Shown here: piece after piece, positions 25,296 to 34,338 of the stretch
Layout: each line of letters starts with the position of its first letter
How positions within the stretch are numbered: position 1 is the stretch's first letter
Origin: Allokutzneria sp. A3M-2-11 16
Lineage (GTDB): Bacteria; Actinomycetota; Actinomycetes; Mycobacteriales; Pseudonocardiaceae
NCBI RefSeq assembly: GCF_024213555.1
Contig: NZ_JANAVO010000002.1
Coordinates: 542,269 to 606,268, forward strand
DNA: 64,000 nucleotides
Reading direction: 5' to 3'
The notes under the pieces: generated by a model
Database searches by the model: none
The model's input: the letters and a program-made list of their open reading frames with translations, nothing else
Told to the model about the DNA's origin: nothing
Translations under genes and position numbers: made by a program

Positions 25296-25326
25296 CCGGA
25301 GCCCCCGACCCCCTCGGGGGCTCCGG
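25296..25326. terminator. Bidirectional hairpin terminator
   Basis: CCGGAGCCCCCGA (25296-25308) and TCGGGGGCTCCGG (25314-25326) form a perfect 13-bp stem with a 5-nt loop between the convergent DUF349 and esterase genes. Confidence 0.85.
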
Positions 25327-25331
25327 CCAGG

Positions 25332-26819
25332 TCAGCAGGACCAGCCCCGCGCGCAGAGGCTCCGCACGACCGAACCGAGCGCCTCCACCGACTTCGGGTC
25401 GGCCGTGCGCAGGTCCGGTCGCGGCTCGTTCTCGGGTCTGCGGGCGTACACCACGACCGCGTTGCCGACCCGCGTCGCCGCCCGGAACAGTCCCTGCCCG
25501 AGTTCGCCGACGGTGAACGCGCCGGAGAACTTGCTCCGGCTGAAGCCGCCCGCGCCGACCGGGATGTCGACCGCCGGGCCCACCTGACCCGTGCACTCCT
25601 CCCCCGCGCGCAGCTCGGCCAGCGCTGTGGCCGCCGTCGCGTCGTCCGGGTAGAGCGCGAGCTGCCAGTGCTCCCGCGTCGTCGAGTAGGAGTCGGCGGC
25701 CGGGTAGAAGACGTCGCGCATCTGCACGCGCGCCTGGTCGCTCGGCCGGGGATCGCCCGCCGCGCAGCCGTTGGCGATGTCCCAGGGCCGCATCGCGTTG
25801 ATGACCTTGCCCTCGTCCTCACGCGGCAGCCGGAACCACGGCGGGATGCGCGTGGGGTTGGCCTTCGCGGTCTTCTCGACGAAGCCGAAGATGTCGTCCT
25901 GGACGCCGATCCGCTCTTTCAGGCGTGAGTGGGAGCAGGTCGAGGTGAACACCTTCAGGAGCCCGCCCGGCTCGCACTCCTTCACCCGCCGCCCGTCCCC
26001 GCGCTGCACGGCCGTGGCCGAGGAGACCGTGACGAAGGGGTCGCCGACGTCGAAGTCGTGGACCTTGATGTCGGGGAGGAGGAGCAGCTTCACCTCCCAG
26101 CGGTACTTGGTGTTCCCGGCCACCGACAACTGCGGCAGCTCGCGCGGCCACGGCGGCAGGGCCTTGATCTGCGGCGAGTCGGCCATCAGCGCCTTGCCGA
26201 CCGGCTTGCTGGCGATGGCGTCGATCGTGCCGCACAACGAACTCGGCTTCTTCTGGAACTTCTTGCAGAACGCGAGCGCGGCGCGGAACGCCAGGTAGCC
26301 CTGTGACCGGAGCATCGCGTGGCCCAAGTGCACGCCCTGCCCCACCGACAGCAGGACGGAACCGCGGAACGGCGTCCCGACCGTGAAGACTCCCGTGACG
26401 CTGTCCCTGGCGCTGCCGAGGGCGTACTGCGTCACCAGCCCGCCCATCGAGTGCGCTCCGACGATGACCTGCCTGCCGGATGCCGCCGCGAGGCACTGGA
26501 TGGCGCGCACCAGCGCGGGCCCGATCCTGGAGTGCGTGACCCACTGGTCGGACACCTCCGAGTAGTCGAAGGTCCACAGGGTCACCGAAGGCAGCTCGCG
26601 CAGTCGCTGGTGGAGATCCGCGAGATCGCTTCCGCCCCAATGGTTCCGGCCGCTGAGGATGCCGTGCACGAGCAGCACCGGCCTGCTGCCCGCGAGTGCG
26701 GGCTGCGATCCCGGCACCGGCGCGACCTGGTCGCCGCAGGGCTGGTCCGCCGCACCCGCGGCGTGCGCGGGCACCAGCAGCCCGGCCAGCAGGACCAGCG
26801 CGAGGAACAGCCGCCTCAC
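25332..26819 (-). CDS. Secreted PGAP1-like alpha/beta hydrolase (lipase/esterase)
   Basis: About 495 residues from GTG 26819. Signal peptide RRLFLALVLLAGLLVPAHAAGA, then the hydrolase domain: VLLVHGILSGRNHWGG (oxyanion hole) and the nucleophile elbow IVGAHSMGGLVTQYAL (GxSxG as G-A-H-S-M-G-G). Several cysteines (CLAAAS, CKKF, LCGTIDA, CTC/CSH) suggest disulfides. A C-terminal domain of about 130 residues (QLALYPDDATAATALAELRAGEEC to VVVYARRPENEPRP) resembles the PknH-like extracellular sensor pattern with a terminal Cys pair. Coupled (GTGA) to the membrane protein gene upstream. Confidence 0.78.
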   Translation of the reverse strand: MRRLFLALVLLAGLLVPAHAAGAADQPCGDQVAPVPGSQPALAGSRPVLLVHGILSGRNHWGGSDLADLHQRLRELPSVTLWTFDYSEVSDQWVTHSRIGPALVRAIQCLAAASGRQVIVGAHSMGGLVTQYALGSARDSVTGVFTVGTPFRGSVLLSVGQGVHLGHAMLRSQGYLAFRAALAFCKKFQKKPSSLCGTIDAIASKPVGKALMADSPQIKALPPWPRELPQLSVAGNTKYRWEVKLLLLPDIKVHDFDVGDPFVTVSSATAVQRGDGRRVKECEPGGLLKVFTSTCSHSRLKERIGVQDDIFGFVEKTAKANPTRIPPWFRLPREDEGKVINAMRPWDIANGCAAGDPRPSDQARVQMRDVFYPAADSYSTTREHWQLALYPDDATAATALAELRAGEECTGQVGPAVDIPVGAGGFSRSKFSGAFTVGELGQGLFRAATRVGNAVVVYARRPENEPRPDLRTADPKSVEALGSVVRSLCARGWSC

Positions 26820-27235
26820 AGTTCCTCCTCGAACAGCAGCCGCCACAGGCCGTCCACCCGCTCGAACCCGAGCAGGACCCGGCGGGCGAGCTGCCCCGGC
26901 GGCGTCACGGTCGCCGTCGCGCTCGCGAGCGGCGAGGCGTCACCGCTCCACCCGTCCGGGTCAAGCACGATCTTCGTCCCCAGCGGTAGCGGTTCGGTGC
27001 GACCGACGAGTTCCAGTGCCTCCGGGCTCACCGCGGACTCGCGTTCGGCGCGATCGGTGGACAGCAGCCGCCGCACGGTCTCGGCCGCCTCCGGTGGCGG
27101 TGGCCCGCCCGCGTCGAACTCCTCGGCCGCGGCCGGTCCCGACGGGGTGAGCAGATAGCCTGCGAGACCGCCGAGCAGGGTGGCCAGCACCAGCGCGACG
27201 ATGACGATCGTCGTGCGGCGTCGGGCGGATGCCAT
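26816..27235 (-). CDS. Single-pass membrane-anchored protein of unknown function
   Basis: 139 residues from ATG 27235 (MASARRRTTIVIVALVLATLLGG). One N-terminal transmembrane helix, then an exported domain of about 100 residues that ends LLGFERVDGLWRLLFEEEL, the pattern of Mce-associated or Tim44/NTF2-like extracellular domains (a final W-x-L-F strand). The gene is coupled by GTGA overlap to the secreted esterase. Not recognised as a named family. The longer frame to 27334 lacks a plausible start context. Confidence 0.65.
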   Translation of the reverse strand: MASARRRTTIVIVALVLATLLGGLAGYLLTPSGPAAAEEFDAGGPPPPEAAETVRRLLSTDRAERESAVSPEALELVGRTEPLPLGTKIVLDPDGWSGDASPLASATATVTPPGQLARRVLLGFERVDGLWRLLFEEEL

Positions 27236-27393
27236 GGTCGACTCCTCGGTCGTGACCTTCCGGTGGTGCCGGGATGGGAACACACTGCGGGCCCGGACGG
27301 TGATCATCTGGCTGCTGTCCTGCCGAACGACCACTCCCGTTCAGCGGCCCGAACGCAGGTCAACGCCGTTGCTTCGACGAGGAGAAAGAGCGA

Positions 27394-28311
27394 GTGAGCG
27401 CACCGAAGGCCCCCGGGCTGCCCACGGACCACGCGGAGCTGCGCGAGCGGCTGCTGCGGCTCTACGAGGAGTCGGGCCGCCCGAGCTACAAGGCGATGGA
27501 CACCGCGGCGCGCACCTACGGCGTCGCGTTGGCCAGGGCGACGCTGTCGGACCTGCGCAACGAGAAGTACCGCGATCGCCGCAACGGCTGGGACGTGGTG
27601 AAGGCCGTGGTGGTCGGCTGCCTGCTGTGCCGCGGCGAGACGGACGAGACGGTCTCCGAGGAGCTGGAGCGCTGGCAGGGCTGGTGGCTGCACGTCTCGG
27701 TCGAGGCGGGCGAGTTCGTCAACCGCAAGGCCGCCAAGCCCGAACCCGAGTCTGAAACTGAGCCCGAACCCGAACGGAAGCGGAGGTGGCTCGCCAGGCG
27801 GTGGCGGGTGCTCGCCGCGTGCACCGCCTGCTTCGCGTTGGGCACGGCCACCGGCGTGGTCGCGGCGACCTGGGAGCAGGGCCCGGACCCCTCGCTGGCG
27901 TACGGCCCGTGCGGGGAGTCGCTGGCGCGGTCCGGCAAGCACGGCAGCACGGTGCTGCTCGCGGACACCGGCCCGCACGGCAAGCCGGTGATGGACCGGT
28001 TGATCGAGCTGCGCGTCCAGGTGCACCCCGAACACGGCTGGATCGCGTGGGCGCGCCTGGAGAAGTCGGCCAGCGACGTGGACCGGGTGTGGCTGGACTG
28101 GAGCTACTTCCGCTCGCCGAACGACCAGTCGGGCTGGCGGCAGTGCGGTGCCCAGCCGATCAGCCAGGGTCGCGAGACCCCGGCGATGCTGATCCGGGAC
28201 GCCGGGGGCCGGGAGCGCTGGTTCCGTGCCTGCGGCCAGGCGCCGTACTGGGACCGGGCGCCGGATCACTCGGGCACCTTCTGCACCAGCTGGACGCGGC
28301 CGAGGACCTAG
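27394..28311 (+). CDS. HTH - transmembrane - extracellular domain protein
   Basis: 305 residues. The N-terminal 80 residues look like a DNA-binding domain of the Streptomyces Xre-like type (RLLRLYEESGRPSYKAMDTAARTYGVALARATLSDL, then RNEKYRDRRNGWDVVKAVVVGCL). An acidic PEPESETEPEPER linker leads to one transmembrane helix (VLAACTACFALGTATGVVAATW, about residues 143-164) and an exported domain with four cysteines (YGPCGE, RQCGAQP, FRACGQ, TFCTSW). This is the plan of a one-component membrane-bound sensor-regulator. Function not known. ATG/GTG at 27394 follows GAGGAGAAAGAGCGA. Confidence 0.7.
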   Translation: MSAPKAPGLPTDHAELRERLLRLYEESGRPSYKAMDTAARTYGVALARATLSDLRNEKYRDRRNGWDVVKAVVVGCLLCRGETDETVSEELERWQGWWLHVSVEAGEFVNRKAAKPEPESETEPEPERKRRWLARRWRVLAACTACFALGTATGVVAATWEQGPDPSLAYGPCGESLARSGKHGSTVLLADTGPHGKPVMDRLIELRVQVHPEHGWIAWARLEKSASDVDRVWLDWSYFRSPNDQSGWRQCGAQPISQGRETPAMLIRDAGGRERWFRACGQAPYWDRAPDHSGTFCTSWTRPRT

Positions 28312-28412
28312 CTTGAGCTAGCCGCGTTCGCCGTACCGAACCGCGCGGGCGTTCGGCCGGGCGACGCCGAACCGGGTTCCGGTGGCGGGGCGGCTGTGCT
28401 GCGCTGCCGATC

Positions 28413-29162
28413 ATGAGACGCGCCACCGCCCTGATCGGGCTGTTCCTGTTCGCGGTCCTGGCGCTGTCCGGGTGCACCCGCTACCGCGCGACCGCGGTGC
28501 TCGGCGTCGACGACACCGTCAGCGGATCGGTGATCGTCGCCTATTCGCCGGAGGGGCTCGGCATGGCCCAGGGGTCCGGGCGCGACGTTGTCGCGGAGCT
28601 CAAGGAGTTCCTGGAGCGCAACGCCACGAAGGTGAGCAGGGGCAGCGCGACCGTGCGCCCCTACACCGCCGACGGTCACAAGGGCTACGAGACCGTCTTC
28701 AGCGGAGTGTCCACATCGGACTTCCTCTCGCTGCTGCGCTACGAGGAGGGCGGGCAGGGGGTCGACTTCTCGCTGACCAGGACGCCGGAGGGCTACGCGT
28801 TCTCCGCGAAGGAACAGCCGGACAAGCCGGGACAGATCAGGATCCCGGCGGAGGCGGTGGCCTCGGTGGAGATCGCCTTCTCGATCACCTTCCCCGGGCC
28901 GGTGCTGCGCGCCAACGGCGAGGTGTCCGGCTCCACCGTGACCTGGCGGCCGAAGCTGCGGCAGTCGATGACGCTGGAGGCCGTCGGCGCCGCGACGGCT
29001 CCGCCCGCGCCCTCGGTCGCCGATCCGCCCGGCAGCACGCCGGACGACACCTCGGCACCGGAGAGCGGCGGTCTGCCGATCGGCATCATCATCGGAGCGC
29101 TGTGCGGGCTGCTCATCGCCGCGGCGGCCGTGGTGCTCATCCTGCGACGATTCCGGAACTAG
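28413..29162 (+). CDS. LppM-family lipoprotein with C-terminal membrane helix
   Basis: 249 residues. Lipobox: LFAVLALSGCTRY (Cys20). The exported domain (YRATAVLGVDDTVSGSVIVAYSPEG, FPGPVLRANGEVSGSTVTWRP) matches the LppM/DUF3153 domain of Mycobacterium (Rv2171), a surface lipoprotein implicated in phagosome modulation there. A Pro/Ser linker and a second membrane helix (GIIIGALCGLLIAAAAVVLIL) with a basic end complete it, so it is anchored at both ends. In this presumably free-living organism its role is open. Confidence 0.82.
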   Translation: MRRATALIGLFLFAVLALSGCTRYRATAVLGVDDTVSGSVIVAYSPEGLGMAQGSGRDVVAELKEFLERNATKVSRGSATVRPYTADGHKGYETVFSGVSTSDFLSLLRYEEGGQGVDFSLTRTPEGYAFSAKEQPDKPGQIRIPAEAVASVEIAFSITFPGPVLRANGEVSGSTVTWRPKLRQSMTLEAVGAATAPPAPSVADPPGSTPDDTSAPESGGLPIGIIIGALCGLLIAAAAVVLILRRFRN

Positions 29163-29216
29163 GTCGAAAAGCACGGCCGCGTAGACGATTGATCGGATGT
29201 CTGCCCGGGTGGAGCA

Positions 29217-29246
29217 TTGACGCGTCCCGCGCTCCGCTTCTAGCTT
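29217..29246 (+). promoter_or_regulatory. Sigma70-type promoter for the GH95-like gene
   Basis: TTGACG (29217-29222) and TAGCTT (29241-29246) are separated by 18 bp, 67 bp before the start codon at 29313. No other -35/-10 pair as good is in this gap. Confidence 0.5.
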
Positions 29247-29312
29247 CGAACCTCACAGAGGGCCAGCTGCCTGCCGCAACAGCGCGCCCACCGGATACGA
29301 GGTGGAGCAGAC

Positions 29313-31589
29313 GTGGGCAACCAGAGATGGGATGTATCGCGGCGCGGAGTGCTGGCGGGCTCGGCGGGAGTGATCGCGGCGAGCGCCCTGAGCGGTGTCG
29401 CCGGGACCGCCGCGGCGGCGGAGGCGCGGGGGCCGGACTGGGCGCGGTTCCTGCGCGAACAGGACCTCGTGTGGCGGAAGCTGCCCACGAAGTGGTGGCA
29501 GGGGCCGTTCCTGGGGGACGGGCGGCTCGGCTCGATGATCTACCAGGAGCCCGGCCGCAACGCGATCCGGTTCACCACGCAGCACAGCGAGGTGCAGGAC
29601 TACCGGCCGCGGTTCAACAGCGGCTGGGGCGTGTGCCGCCTGCCGGTCGGCCACCTCACCCTGGAGCCGGTCGGCACGATCACCGGCGTGGACTGGCGGC
29701 TGGACCTGCACAACGCCGAACTGGTGGGCACCGTGCGCACGGACAAGGGATCGCTGGCGTTGCGCGCCTACATCCACACCGAGCGCTCCGTGCTGGTCGC
29801 CGTCGTCACGCCCTCCGGAGGTGAGCGCGTCCGCTGGGTTTTCCACCCGGAGAAGGCGATCAGCCCCAAGCACACCAAGGAGGACCCGCCCGCCGGGTAC
29901 GTGGAGAACCCGCCGCCCACCACGAAGACCACCGGTGGGACGAACCTTGTCCTCCAAGGGCTCGTCGCCGGCGGGCAGACCGCGACCGCGTATCGCGTTG
30001 CCGGACAGACCCTGTACCTGTCCGTTGCGCACACCCACCCGGGCACCGGTGCGGAGGCGAAGGCCCTCTCCGCGGTGAACCGGGCGAGCGCGCTGCCCGA
30101 GCACCAGCTGTTCGCGACGCACCGCGCGTGGTGGAACGCCTACTACCGCAAGAGTTTCGTCTCGATCCCCGACCAACGGCTGCAGAGCTTCCACTGGGCG
30201 CAGCTCTACAAGATCGCCTCCGGCACGCGCGCCGACGCGCCGGTGATGGCGACCTGCGGGCCGTGGCTCGAGGACACCGGCTGGCCCGCGACGTGGTGGA
30301 ACCTCAACGTGCAGCTGGAGTACTGGTTGATCAACGGCTCCAACCACCTGGAGCTGGACGCGATCACCACGACGCTGGACGTGAACCGGCAGCACCTGAT
30401 CGACAACGTCCGCGCCGAGTACCGCAAGGACTCCGCGGGGGTCGGCCGCAGCACCGACCGCCGCACGGTCAAGGGCAGCGCGGTGGCACGGCCCGGCGAC
30501 GGCGGGGGCAGCCCGGAGACCGGGAACCTCACGTGGGCGCTGCACAACGTGTGGCTGAGCTACCGGCACTCGATGGACGACCGCGTGCTGCGCGACACGC
30601 TCTTTCCCTTGCTGCGCAGGGCGATCAACTACTACCTGCACTTCCTCAAGCCCGGCGCGGACGGCAGGCTGCACCTCGCGGAGACGCATTCGCCGGAGTA
30701 CGGCAACGCGCCGGACTGCAACTACGACCTCGCGCTGGTCCGCTGGGGCTGCGAGACCTTGCTCGACGCCGACAAACGGCTCGGCACAAGGGATCCGCTG
30801 ACGTCGAAGTGGCGCCAGGTGCTGCGCGACCTCACGCCGTACCCGGTGGACGACACCGGCTTCATGATCGGCGCGGGGGTGCCGTACGCGAAGTCGCACC
30901 GGCACTACTCGCACCTGCTGATGGTGTACCCACTGCACCTGGTGACGCCCGAAACCGCGGAGAACCGCGCGCTGATCGAGAGGTCCATCAAGCACTGGCA
31001 CAGCCTGACCGGCGCGCACCGTGGTTACAGCTACACCGGGGCCGCGTCGATGCTCGCGCTGCTCGGCGACGGCGACCGCGCGTTGGATTACCTGCTGAAG
31101 TTCTTCGATACCAGCACCAGATTCCCGGTCACCGAGAACACGATGTACCGCGAAGGCAGCCCTGTGGTGGAAACGCCGCTCTCGGCTTCACAGTCCATTT
31201 TGGACATGTTGTGCCAGAGCTGGGGTGGCGTGATCCGCGTCTTCCCCGCGATCCCCGAGGCGTGGCAGGACGTCGCGGTGGAGAACTTCCTTACCCAGGG
31301 CGCTTTTCTGGTCAGCGCGGTTCGCAAGCAGGGGCACACCCACTGGGTCGGCGTCCGCAGCCAGGCCGGACAGCGTTGCCACGTACGGCACGGCATCGGC
31401 GGCGAGATCGCGGTGAGCACCCCGGCGGGTGCGCCGATGAGCTGGCGCCAGGTCTCCCCCGGGGTCGTCGAGATCGACCTCGCGCGCGGGGCGACCGCGA
31501 TCGTGCACCCGAAGGGCCCGCTGCCGGACCTGCGGATCGAGCCGGTGCGGGTCTCCGTGCCCGGCAAGCCGTGGGGCCTGCCCGACTGA
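29313..31589 (+). CDS. Tat-exported GH95-like glycoside hydrolase
   Basis: 758 residues from GTG 29313. Twin-arginine signal [20 protein letters not shown]. The N-terminal beta domain ([20 protein letters not shown], the GH95 GNGRLGAM-like block) is followed by the (alpha/alpha)6 barrel with [39 protein letters not shown] and [18 protein letters not shown]95 members are alpha-L-fucosidases or alpha-L-galactosidases. The catalytic-region wording (SPEY rather than SPEN) is divergent, so the substrate is uncertain. It is followed 42 bp later by a GH27 alpha-galactosidase pseudogene, so the pair was probably a galactoside-degrading unit. Confidence 0.82.
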   Translation: MGNQRWDVSRRGVLAGSAGVIAASALSGVAGTAAAAEARGPDWARFLREQDLVWRKLPTKWWQGPFLGDGRLGSMIYQEPGRNAIRFTTQHSEVQDYRPRFNSGWGVCRLPVGHLTLEPVGTITGVDWRLDLHNAELVGTVRTDKGSLALRAYIHTERSVLVAVVTPSGGERVRWVFHPEKAISPKHTKEDPPAGYVENPPPTTKTTGGTNLVLQGLVAGGQTATAYRVAGQTLYLSVAHTHPGTGAEAKALSAVNRASALPEHQLFATHRAWWNAYYRKSFVSIPDQRLQSFHWAQLYKIASGTRADAPVMATCGPWLEDTGWPATWWNLNVQLEYWLINGSNHLELDAITTTLDVNRQHLIDNVRAEYRKDSAGVGRSTDRRTVKGSAVARPGDGGGSPETGNLTWALHNVWLSYRHSMDDRVLRDTLFPLLRRAINYYLHFLKPGADGRLHLAETHSPEYGNAPDCNYDLALVRWGCETLLDADKRLGTRDPLTSKWRQVLRDLTPYPVDDTGFMIGAGVPYAKSHRHYSHLLMVYPLHLVTPETAENRALIERSIKHWHSLTGAHRGYSYTGAASMLALLGDGDRALDYLLKFFDTSTRFPVTENTMYREGSPVVETPLSASQSILDMLCQSWGGVIRVFPAIPEAWQDVAVENFLTQGAFLVSAVRKQGHTHWVGVRSQAGQRCHVRHGIGGEIAVSTPAGAPMSWRQVSPGVVEIDLARGATAIVHPKGPLPDLRIEPVRVSVPGKPWGLPD

Positions 31590-31630
31590 GACTCCCGCCG
31601 CCGCGGTCATCCCTAGTCGAGGAGAAAACC

Positions 31631-32683
31631 TTGCGCAGCACAGCAATGGCGGCCGCACTCACCGTTGCCGCCGGTCTCCTGGTCACCCCGCAGGCCATCG
31701 CATGGGAGAACGGCCTGGCCCGGACTCCCCTGATGGGCTTCAACAACTGGAACACCACGCACTGCCGGGCCGAGCTCACCGAGAAGATGATCAAGGACAC
31801 GGCGGACCTCTTCGTCTCGCGAGGGCTGAAGGACGCCGGGTACCGCTACGTCAACATCGACGACTGCTAGGCCGAGCCCACGCGCGACGCCAACGGCAAG
31901 CTCGGCTTCCCCGGAGCGCTCGGGCACGAGGACTCCGACGCACAGCAGTTCGCGGACTGGGGCGTGGACTACCTGAAGTACGACAACTGCAACAACCAGG
32001 GCGTGGACGCGAAACAGCGCTACACGAAGATGCGCGAGGCGATCAAGAAGACCAGGCGGCCGATGGTCTACTCGATCTGCGAGTGGGGCCAGAACAAGCC
32101 GTGGGACTGGGCGCAGGACGTCGGCAACGCCTGGCGCACCACCGGCGACATCAACGACACCTGGGCGAAGATGGTGTCGATCTTCAAGAAGAACCTGCCG
32201 CTGGCCGCGCACGCCAAGCCCGGCGCGTGGAACGACCCGGACATGCTGGAGGTCGGCAACGGCGGGATGACGCCGACCGAGTACCGCTCGCACTTCAGCC
32301 TCTGGGCGATCATGGCCGCGCCGCTGCTGATCGGCTCGGACCTGCGCAAGGTGAGCGCGGAGAACTTCCAGACCCTGCTCAACACCGACGTCATCGCGGT
32401 CAACCAGGACCGCAAAGGCGTGCAGGGCAAGCAGATCAAGGCTTCCGGGGGCCTGTACGTGATCGCGAAACCGTTGGCGGACGGGGATGTCGCGGTGGCG
32501 CTGTTCAACGAGAACGCCGACGCGCGCAGGATCAGCACCACGGCGGCGGAGATCGGGCTCAGTGGCGCGGCGCGCTACCGGTTGCGGGACCTGTGGTCCA
32601 AGCGCACCACGACGAGCACGGGGGCGATCAGCGCCGACGTCCCCGGGCACGCCACGGTGGTCCTGCGAGTGCGAAAGGGCTGA
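31631..32683 (+). pseudogene. Broken GH27 alpha-galactosidase (nonsense codon and internal deletion)
   Basis: Reading from TTG 31631 (GAGGAG upstream) gives a signal peptide and [18 protein letters not shown]...YVNIDDC, where the family has Trp; here TAG at 31868-31870 stops translation after 79 residues. The same frame continues without interruption to TGA at 32683 with DWGVDYLKYDNCNN (nucleophile Asp), GAWNDPDMLEVGNGGM (acid/base Asp), a lectin-free C-terminal beta domain and DLWSKRTT. Compared with intact family members, about 35 residues (the FPSGI...KGLKFGIYSDAG region of the barrel) are also missing between NGKL and GFPGALGHE. Both catalytic aspartates are still encoded. It is a decaying gene downstream of the GH95-like gene. 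Confidence 0.85.
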
Positions 32684-32698
32684 TGAAACCTGTATGTA

Positions 32699-32754
32699 AC
32701 CTTTTGTCCAGGAGCTGGGAATCCTTGACACTGCAAAAGGTCAAGTCCTAGCGT
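32699..32754 (+). promoter_or_regulatory. Promoter with flanking ACCTTTTG/CAAAAGGT inverted repeat
   Basis: TTGACA (32725-32730) and TAGCGT (32749-32754) with an 18-bp spacer form a near-consensus sigma70 promoter for the Xre gene at 32896. ACCTTTTG (32699-32706) and CAAAAGGT (32734-32741) bracket the -35 box, a likely operator. Confidence 0.65.
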
Positions 32755-32895
32755 CATTACCGTGCAGCGAGGAGTGCGTCTGGTCACGCGGGGTCCCATC
32801 GACCTCGTCCGCGTGGCGTCTTCCCTCTGTCGCTGATCCCGCACAGTCGCCCGTCCACCCTCGCCAGACACCAGACGACACGTGGGACCGAATCC

Positions 32896-33861
32896 ATGAC
32901 GCTGACCGCAGGCCGCCAGAACGCCATCGCGGAGCCAGATCCCCAGTCCGAGCTCGCCGAGCTGCTGCGCACCGGGCCGTTCCCCGCGGCGCTGCGCGCG
33001 GCGATCCAGGCGAGCGGGCTGAGCCTGGACCGGGTGCAGTACCGCTTGCGCGCCAAGGGGGCCTCGGTCAGCGTCGCGACGCTGAGCAACTGGCAGTCCG
33101 GCCGCCGCCAGCCCGAGGGCGACGCGTCCTTCGCCGTGCTCGCCAACCTGGAGAGCGTGCTCGGGCTGCCGTCGTCCGCCCTGCGCGCGCTGGTCGGCCC
33201 GCCCCGCCCGCGCGGCCGGTACGCGCCGAACACGCTCAGCGCGCCCGCCATGGAGGCGATGTGGACGGCCAAGGACCGGCTGACCGCCCTTCTGTCCACA
33301 GTGGACACCAGCTCGGACGCGCTGCTCACCCGGCTCAGCCAGCACGACCTGGTCGAGGTGGACTCCTCCGGCGCCCAGCGCCGCGTCCGGGTGCGCCAGG
33401 TGCTGCGCGCCGACGCCGACGGGGTGGACCGCTGGGTGGTCGTCTACTCGCCGGGCCATCCCCGGGGCGCCGCCGCCGAACTGGTGCCGCTGCGGCACTG
33501 CGCGCTCGGCCGCGGTTCCGTCGACGACACCGGGCTGATGGTGGCCGAACTGCTCTTCGAGGCCCCGCTCGCCCGGGGTGAGACGATCATGATGGAGTAC
33601 GACCTGGTCAACCCGCCGGGCATGGCGGGCCGCAGCGGTGACGTGTTCACCCGCAAGTTCCGCAGGCCGGTCCGCGATTACCTGATCGAGGTCCAGTTCG
33701 CCCCGGCCGCCCCGCCCCGCCGCTGCACCCAGATCAGCGCGCCGCTGGACCAGCCGACGCAGTTCCGCCGCCGGGCGCTCACCGTCAGCCCCGCGGGCGC
33801 CGCGCACGCGGTGGCACTCGACTTCGGCCCCGGCACCTTCGGCATCCAGTGGGACCTGTAG
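32896..33861 (+). CDS. Xre-like HTH regulator with large C-terminal domain
   Basis: 321 residues from ATG 32896. The N-terminal region (FPAALRAAIQASGLSLDRVQYRLRAKG, VSVATLSNWQSGRRQP) is an Xre-type helix-turn-helix with the LSNWQSGRRQP recognition element, about residues 30-65. The remaining 220 residues form strands with EVDSSGAQRRVRVRQVLRADADGVDRW and REYxIEV-like blocks typical of uncharacterised actinomycete regulators; no known ligand domain recognised. Transcribed from the promoter at 32725 with a 140-nt leader. It ends 3 bp from the convergent Rv2732c-like gene. Confidence 0.72.
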   Translation: MTLTAGRQNAIAEPDPQSELAELLRTGPFPAALRAAIQASGLSLDRVQYRLRAKGASVSVATLSNWQSGRRQPEGDASFAVLANLESVLGLPSSALRALVGPPRPRGRYAPNTLSAPAMEAMWTAKDRLTALLSTVDTSSDALLTRLSQHDLVEVDSSGAQRRVRVRQVLRADADGVDRWVVVYSPGHPRGAAAELVPLRHCALGRGSVDDTGLMVAELLFEAPLARGETIMMEYDLVNPPGMAGRSGDVFTRKFRRPVRDYLIEVQFAPAAPPRRCTQISAPLDQPTQFRRRALTVSPAGAAHAVALDFGPGTFGIQWDL

Positions 33862-33864
33862 GGC

Positions 33865-34338
33865 TCAGCGGCGCGAGCTGGCGATCTTCACCCACATGAC
33901 CGCGAGGGCGATCGCCGCCAGTTCCGCGATCACCAGGCCGAATCCCGGGCCCGGACCGGGCACCTTGTTCGACTTGCCGGTCTGCTGCGTCCAGATCGAG
34001 AGCATGCCGAGCACCGCCGCCGCGCAGCCGCCCACCGCGCACACCCAGGCCAGCGCCCAGTTGCGCAGCGCCAGGGTCAGCCCCGAGCCGATCACGCCGA
34101 CTCCGAGCAGGAAGGCGGCGAACAGCACCGGCAGCAGGCCGACCTTGGCCCCGCCGAAGAGCACCTGCCAGCCCACCGCGTCGCCCACCCACGGCAGCAC
34201 CGAGGTCACGAGCACCACCAGCACCGCGACCGCGATCCGCACCGCGCGCATACCGGGGTCGATCCGACCGGCCACGCGGCGCTCGACCTGGCGCAGCTCC
34301 TCGCGGAACTCCTCGAACCCGTTGTCCCGCTCGCTCAC
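33865..34338 (-). CDS. Conserved four-helix membrane protein (Rv2732c-like)
   Basis: 157 residues from GTG 34338, whose codon overlaps the miaB stop (GTGA at 34335-34338). A charged N-terminus ([31 protein letters not shown]) precedes four hydrophobic helices ([76 protein letters not shown]). In mycobacteria the same position downstream of miaB is held by Rv2732c, a membrane protein of unknown function. Likely cotranslated with miaB. Confidence 0.78.
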   Translation of the reverse strand: MSERDNGFEEFREELRQVERRVAGRIDPGMRAVRIAVAVLVVLVTSVLPWVGDAVGWQVLFGGAKVGLLPVLFAAFLLGVGVIGSGLTLALRNWALAWVCAVGGCAAAVLGMLSIWTQQTGKSNKVPGPGPGFGLVIAELAAIALAVMWVKIASSRR

